A stretch of 64,000 bases of DNA from Collimonas rhizosphaerae (lineage in GTDB: Bacteria; Pseudomonadota; Gammaproteobacteria; Burkholderiales; Burkholderiaceae_D), in the NCBI RefSeq assembly GCF_038896935.1, contig NZ_JBANDC010000004.1:1-64000 (forward strand), in the 5' to 3' direction. Each line of letters starts with the position of its first letter. Positions within the stretch are counted from its first letter, which is position 1. The notes under the pieces are model-generated. The model was not told where the DNA came from. It searched no databases and was given only the letters and a program-made list of their open reading frames with translations. The translations under genes and the position numbers were made by a program. This document shows positions 60,270 through 64,000 of the stretch, piece after piece.

Positions 60270-60328
60270 GCTGCTGTTTAAATGTAAACCAGCGGTCAAT
60301 TGCCGAATTCGGTATTAATAAAATAAAA

Positions 60329-60352
60329 CCGCCCGTGACTATTCACGGGCGG
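60329..60352 (-). terminator. terminator after the Tim44-domain gene
   Basis: CCGCCCGTGA and TCACGGGCGG form a perfect ten-pair stem with a four-base loop; the minus strand continues in TTTTATTTTATT. It separates the Tim44 gene from ubiJ. Confidence 0.93.
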
Positions 60353-60402
60353 TCCCAAGTTTATCAGTTTGTCGGGCTCAAAGCCCGCTACAGCCTTGGC
60401 AT

Positions 60403-61323
60403 TTATGTATTGATCTGCTGGATCCCAGCCAACACCCAGCCGCCCTGCCCCGTTTGCGGCTTGGACAGGTTCCAGACTTCGGTGAACGGTTCCGCCGACG
60501 CTTCCGGCACTTCCTTGATCAGGCCGGTGAACTTGACGCTGGCCAGGTAATCGCTGCCGATGGTTTCGATGCCCATCAGCTCGCCGTCCAGCTGCACCAC
60601 ATCGGTGTTGTTGGGCGATGCGCCGCGTTCCTGCAGCTGCAGGCGCAGTTCGCCGAACATTTCCGGCGTGGTGAATTCGCGGATGTCGTTGATGTCAGCC
60701 TTGTCCCAGGCGGCTTGCAGGCGGATGAAGTAAGTCTTGGCGCTGCGCACGAAACCCGGCACGTCGAAATCGTCGGGAATGCCCCAAGGCGCGCTGTGTG
60801 CCGCCGGCGCCGCGGACTGGAACGAAGGACCGGAGTTGATGCGCGAGCCGATTTCCGGGGTAAAGCCGGAAGAATTGCTGTCAAAACTGGCTGCAGGAGA
60901 ATTCGCGCCTGAATAAGCCGCCGGCGCCGGCGTACTGCTGCCCTTGCGCATTACCAATCGCACAACAAAAATCACCGCGACCGCCAGCAGCGCCATCATC
61001 AGGAAAGAACCGAATGCGCCGCCCAGGCCGAAGTGCGACATCAGGGCGCCCAGGCCGAGGCCCAGCAAGGCGCCGCCAAGGATGCCCTTCCATGGGCTGG
61101 CCGGCTTGGGCGGAACGCCCTGCGGCGTGGCGGCCGGCGTGGCCGGACGGGCCTGGTTGGCGCTGCCCAAATTCTGCGTCGGCTGGCTTGGCGCCTGGCG
61201 CGAAATCCCGGACGACTGCTTGCCGAACGAACCGCCGCCGCCCAGGCGGCGCGCGTCGGCGTTCGATATGGTCAGCGACAAGGTAGTTGCCACCATCAGC
61301 AACACCAGCAAAAATCTCTTCAT
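60403..61323 (-). CDS. Tim44-domain membrane protein
   Basis: This 306-residue protein has a signal peptide (ending NADA), a Gly-rich stretch (RRLGGGGSFGKQSSG), a transmembrane region (about 78-125: ILGGALLGLGLGALMSHFGLGGAFGSFLMM) and a C-terminal Tim44/MRPL45-like domain (about 180-306: FVRSAKTYFIRLQAAWDKADINDIREFTTPEMF, GWVLAGIQQ). Tim44 in mitochondria tethers the import motor; bacterial homologues are of unknown role. It starts 8 bases after ubiE on the same strand, so the two are cotranscribed. Confidence 0.92.
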   Translation of the reverse strand: MKRFLLVLLMVATTLSLTISNADARRLGGGGSFGKQSSGISRQAPSQPTQNLGSANQARPATPAATPQGVPPKPASPWKGILGGALLGLGLGALMSHFGLGGAFGSFLMMALLAVAVIFVVRLVMRKGSSTPAPAAYSGANSPAASFDSNSSGFTPEIGSRINSGPSFQSAAPAAHSAPWGIPDDFDVPGFVRSAKTYFIRLQAAWDKADINDIREFTTPEMFGELRLQLQERGASPNNTDVVQLDGELMGIETIGSDYLASVKFTGLIKEVPEASAEPFTEVWNLSKPQTGQGGWVLAGIQQINT

Positions 61324-61331
61324 GCGAGCTC

Positions 61332-62066
61332 CTACAGTTTTATGCCGGTATGCAAAGCTGCCACACCGGCAGTTAAATTGAAATACTCAACCCGCGCCAG
61401 GCCGGCATCCGTCATCATCTGCTTCAGGGTGTCCTGATCGGGATGCATGCGGATCGATTCAGCCAGGTAGCGGTAGCTTTCGGAATCGTTGGCAATTTTC
61501 TTGCCCAGCCACGGCAACACGGAAAACGAATACACGTCGTAAGGCTTTTTCAGCGGCTCCCATACTTTCGAGAACTCCAGCACCAGCAACTTGCCGCCCG
61601 GCTTCAATACGCGCCGCATCTCTGCCAGCGCAGCATCCTTGTGCGTCATGTTGCGCAAACCGAAGGCCACCGACACCCGGTCGAAATAATTGTCGGGAAA
61701 CGGCAATTTCTCCGCGTCACACAGCAAGGTGGGGGTGGACAGGCCGTTATTCAAGAGACGGTCGCGGCCGACGCGCAGCATCGACTCGTTGATATCGGTC
61801 AGCCACACTTCGCCGGTCGGCCCGGCGCGCTTGGCGAAAGCCTTGGCCAGGTCGCCGGTGCCGCCGGCAATGTCCAGCACCTTGAAGCCGGGACGGATCG
61901 CTGCCTGGGCGATCGTGAAAATTTTCCAGACCCGATGCAAGCCGGCCGACATCAGATCGTTCATGACATCGTATTTGGGCGCAACCGAGTGGAAAACTTC
62001 GGCGACTTTGTGGACTTTATCGTCCTCGGAGACGGTTTTATAACCGAAATGCGTGGTGTTGGTCAT
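61332..62066 (-). CDS. ubiE: demethylmenaquinone/ubiquinone C-methyltransferase
   Basis: A 244-residue SAM methyltransferase: HFGYKTV start, SAM loop LDIAGGTGDLAKAF, LTDINESMLRVGRDRL, CDAEKLPFPDNYFD and VAFGLRNMTH, all typical of UbiE. It C-methylates the benzoquinol ring in ubiquinone (and, where present, menaquinone) synthesis. Heads the ubiE-Tim44 unit. Confidence 0.97.
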   Translation of the reverse strand: MTNTTHFGYKTVSEDDKVHKVAEVFHSVAPKYDVMNDLMSAGLHRVWKIFTIAQAAIRPGFKVLDIAGGTGDLAKAFAKRAGPTGEVWLTDINESMLRVGRDRLLNNGLSTPTLLCDAEKLPFPDNYFDRVSVAFGLRNMTHKDAALAEMRRVLKPGGKLLVLEFSKVWEPLKKPYDVYSFSVLPWLGKKIANDSESYRYLAESIRMHPDQDTLKQMMTDAGLARVEYFNLTAGVAALHTGIKL

Positions 62067-62189
62067 GGTGGCAAGCTTGTTTTGGCAGACTTACATTATA
62101 CAAGTCCAGCCGCTGCGTGCTCGGCTTGCCAAATAAACTATGCGCGGTTTCCTGCCGGCTGGAACCGGCTTTGCATGACACTCAGGCAA

Positions 62190-63578
62190 TCAAGCCTTGT
62201 CAGCCTTGCCCGCGGCATTCGCCAGCTTGCTCAGCATCTGGTCCAGCAGCCAAGGCTTGCGGTCCTGGTCTTCCGCCAGTTCCTTGCGCCGGATAGCGTC
62301 GCGCACCACCAGCGAACCGATGTAGCGCAGCGGTTCCGGCGGGAACTGGCCGCGCGGGCCGGCTGCCAGCGGGCTGCGGCTCCAGGCGTTGTCGAGGCCC
62401 AGCACCAGCGACGACAGCAATTGCCCGCCCATGTAGCTGGGGCCGACGCCGTTGCCTGAATAACCGAAGCCGTAGAACACGTTCGGCATGTCGTTGAGCC
62501 GGCCGAAGAAGGGGAAGCCGGTGACCGAGCGGTCGGACGGGCCGTTCCAGCTGGCGGTGATCGGCACGCCGGCCAGCGCCGGGAAAAAATCGTGCAGGCT
62601 GCGCTTGAGCTGCTGCTCATAGGGAGAGCGCTGGTCGAATACCGGCAGGATGCGGCCGCGCCAGGCGAAAGTGTTGCCGCCCTTGCCGAGCATCAGGCGG
62701 CCGTCTTCGGTAGTGCGGTAATAGAACACGAAAGTGCGCGAATCGAGCACCGATACGCCGTCCGTCAAACCGATGCGCTGCAACAGATCGGGGCATTTCT
62801 CCGTGATCACCATGTCGCTGGAGACCACCGCCAGGGTCCGTTCGAATTGCGGGAAACGGCTGGCCATCCAGGCGTTGATGGCCAATACCACCTTGCCGGC
62901 CTGCAGGCTGCCGGCCGGCGTCTGCAGCGTGACCGCGGCGCCGGGCGTGAACGACAGCATCGGCGTCCTTTCGTAGATCCGTATGCCCATGTCCAGTGCC
63001 ACGCGGCGCAGGCCGCGCACCAGTTTTCCCGGATGCACCGTCGCCGCCATCGGCGAGAACACGCCGGCGAGGTTACGCGCGGAACCGGAACGGCGCTGCA
63101 CTTCAGCGCCAGGCAGCTCATGATAGGAACTGATGCCCTGCCGCTGCAGTTCCTGCAGCACCGGGTCCAGCACTCCCAGCTGCGCCTTGGTGGTGGCGGT
63201 ATACAAGGTGCCATCCTGGCGGAACTCTGCATTGATCTTGTGTTCGCGGCAGAAATTGCCGATGTGGTCGACCACCGCCTCCGAAGCCTTTACCAGGCGC
63301 ACTGCTTCAGCCTCGCCGAACAAGCGGCGCAAGGTGAAGAACTTGGTGGACCAGGTCAGCAGGCAGCCGCCGTTGCGGCCGCTGGCGCCGGCGCCGCACA
63401 GGTCGCTCTCGATGATGGCGATGTCCAGCGCCGGATCCTGCTGCTTGAGCTGGATTGCAGTCCACAAGCCGGTAAAGCCGCCGCCGACGATGCCGACGTC
63501 CGCCTTTTGCCGGCCTTGCAGGGCGGGAGCCAGCTCGCCGCCGTCGAACAATGCTTCTTCAAGCCAGAATGGGCGCAT
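62190..63578 (-). CDS. FAD-dependent amine oxidase-type protein (DadA/PuuB-like)
   Basis: A 462-residue flavoprotein of the DAO/glycine-oxidase family: dinucleotide fold VGIVGGGFTGLWTAIQLKQQ, GASGRNGGCLLTWS (the PuuB/OrdL-type GxSGRNGG), and C-terminal FYGFGYSGNGVGPSYMGGQLL. Related enzymes oxidise gamma-glutamylputrescine or aminophosphonates (2-aminoethylphosphonate derivatives). The neighbouring PhnZ-like gene favours an aminophosphonate substrate. Polyamine catabolism is also possible, given potGHIF 5 kb away. Confidence 0.88.
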   Translation of the reverse strand: MRPFWLEEALFDGGELAPALQGRQKADVGIVGGGFTGLWTAIQLKQQDPALDIAIIESDLCGAGASGRNGGCLLTWSTKFFTLRRLFGEAEAVRLVKASEAVVDHIGNFCREHKINAEFRQDGTLYTATTKAQLGVLDPVLQELQRQGISSYHELPGAEVQRRSGSARNLAGVFSPMAATVHPGKLVRGLRRVALDMGIRIYERTPMLSFTPGAAVTLQTPAGSLQAGKVVLAINAWMASRFPQFERTLAVVSSDMVITEKCPDLLQRIGLTDGVSVLDSRTFVFYYRTTEDGRLMLGKGGNTFAWRGRILPVFDQRSPYEQQLKRSLHDFFPALAGVPITASWNGPSDRSVTGFPFFGRLNDMPNVFYGFGYSGNGVGPSYMGGQLLSSLVLGLDNAWSRSPLAAGPRGQFPPEPLRYIGSLVVRDAIRRKELAEDQDRKPWLLDQMLSKLANAAGKADKA

Positions 63579-63610
63579 GGATCAGCTATCCTGAATGGGC
63601 AACGTAACGG

Positions 63611-64000
63611 TTAAGCAGCGGCCAAGGCGCAGGCCGACATCAGCTTGAAAAAATATTGCAGGCCGGGGGTCGCCATGCCTTTCACCTTGGCCTGGTCGTC
63701 CCACAGGCGCAGGCTGACTGCATCGGCGGCATAAGGACGGGCGATGAACTGCGCCGCATCCGCGGCGGAAAACACGCCGCCCTGCAATTCCAGGCTGCGC
63801 TTGGAGTCTTCAGACAGGCGGTTCCAATAACCGGCATCTGTCGCGCACAGGTAACGCTTGGCGTCGACGTGCAGGCGGATCGGCTCCAGTACTGCCGGAC
63901 TGAACAAGCCGCGCAGATACGGTATCGCGAAATATTGATGGGTATCGTCGACGCCGCGCGCGGACGGCGTCTCGCCTTGCGGGTTCAGCAAATGCCCGAG
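63611..64000 (-). CDS. PhnZ-like HD-domain oxygenase (3' part, cut by window edge)
   Basis: The last 129 codons of a gene that runs past the window; the frame is open to base 64000. DDTHQYFAIPYLRGLFSPAVLEP, LHVDAKRYLCATDAGYWNRLS, SLELQGGVFS and RLWDDQAKVKGM match the C-terminal half of HD-domain phosphonate-degradation oxygenases of the PhnZ type, which cleave the C-P bond of hydroxylated aminoethylphosphonate with a diiron centre. The HD motif itself lies outside. Together with the next FAD gene it may form an aminophosphonate pathway. Confidence 0.8.
   Translation of the reverse strand, partial: LGHLLNPQGETPSARGVDDTHQYFAIPYLRGLFSPAVLEPIRLHVDAKRYLCATDAGYWNRLSEDSKRSLELQGGVFSAADAAQFIARPYAADAVSLRLWDDQAKVKGMATPGLQYFFKLMSACALAAA

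Overview
The window is high-G+C chromosomal DNA of a betaproteobacterium. Protein sequences and gene order (mltA/apaG, rpe-gph-trpE, trpGDC, sspBA-petCBA, ubiE-ubiJ-ubiB, potGHIF) point to Burkholderiales, family Oxalobacteraceae, most like Collimonas, Herbaspirillum or Janthinobacterium. That is an inference from sequence familiarity; no 16S gene or database search supports it. Most of the window is ordinary housekeeping DNA. The accessory parts are about 10.9-22.9 kb, 24.3-40.6 kb and the eroded island at 37.8-41.3 kb.

Layout: (1) 0.1-3.4 kb: enoyl-CoA hydratase, universal stress protein, lytic transglycosylase MltA, a 47-residue membrane protein, ApaG. (2) 3.5-9.9 kb: rpe-gph, then a tryptophan leader peptide with an attenuator in front of trpE, a DUF1059 gene on the other strand, and trpGDC. 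(3) 9.9-12.8 kb: a lone MetQ-like binding protein and an S9 peptidase. (4) 13.0-22.8 kb: a mannoside-utilisation locus: LacI regulator, AGE-family mannose isomerase, two GH92 alpha-mannosidase lipoproteins (one with a collagen-like linker) and, convergently, an OprB-type sugar porin.

(5) 23.0-37.6 kb: a DctA-type symporter with a structured, terminated RNA upstream, an anthrone-oxygenase-like membrane protein, an orphan Hcp, an amino-acid binding protein, a stefin/cystatin-like small protein, an alpha/beta hydrolase, a tannase-family lipoprotein, a FAD monooxygenase/MarR pair sharing an operator, an SDR/AraC pair and a methyltransferase. (6) 37.8-41.3 kb: an A+T-richer eroded island holding a repeat-linker lipoprotein, a stand-alone secretin-N0 protein, the severed 5' end of an alginate-lyase-type gene and a tyrosine-integrase C-terminus abutting tRNA-Thr(TGT).

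(7) 41.4-64 kb: core genes almost all on the minus strand: sspB, sspA, cytochrome bc1 (petABC), then mscL and a sigma/anti-sigma pair on plus, clsB with its endonuclease-family partner, nudB, aspS, a DUF502 protein, fmdB, the putrescine transporter potGHIF, a TPMT-type methyltransferase, ubiB-ubiJ, a Tim44-domain protein, ubiE, an amine-oxidase-type FAD enzyme and the 3' part of a PhnZ-like HD oxygenase cut by the window edge.

In the mannose locus the outer-membrane porin would admit sugars, the GH92 lipoproteins would trim alpha-mannosides at the envelope and the AGE enzyme would convert mannose to fructose, under LacI control. No dedicated inner-membrane mannose transporter is visible.
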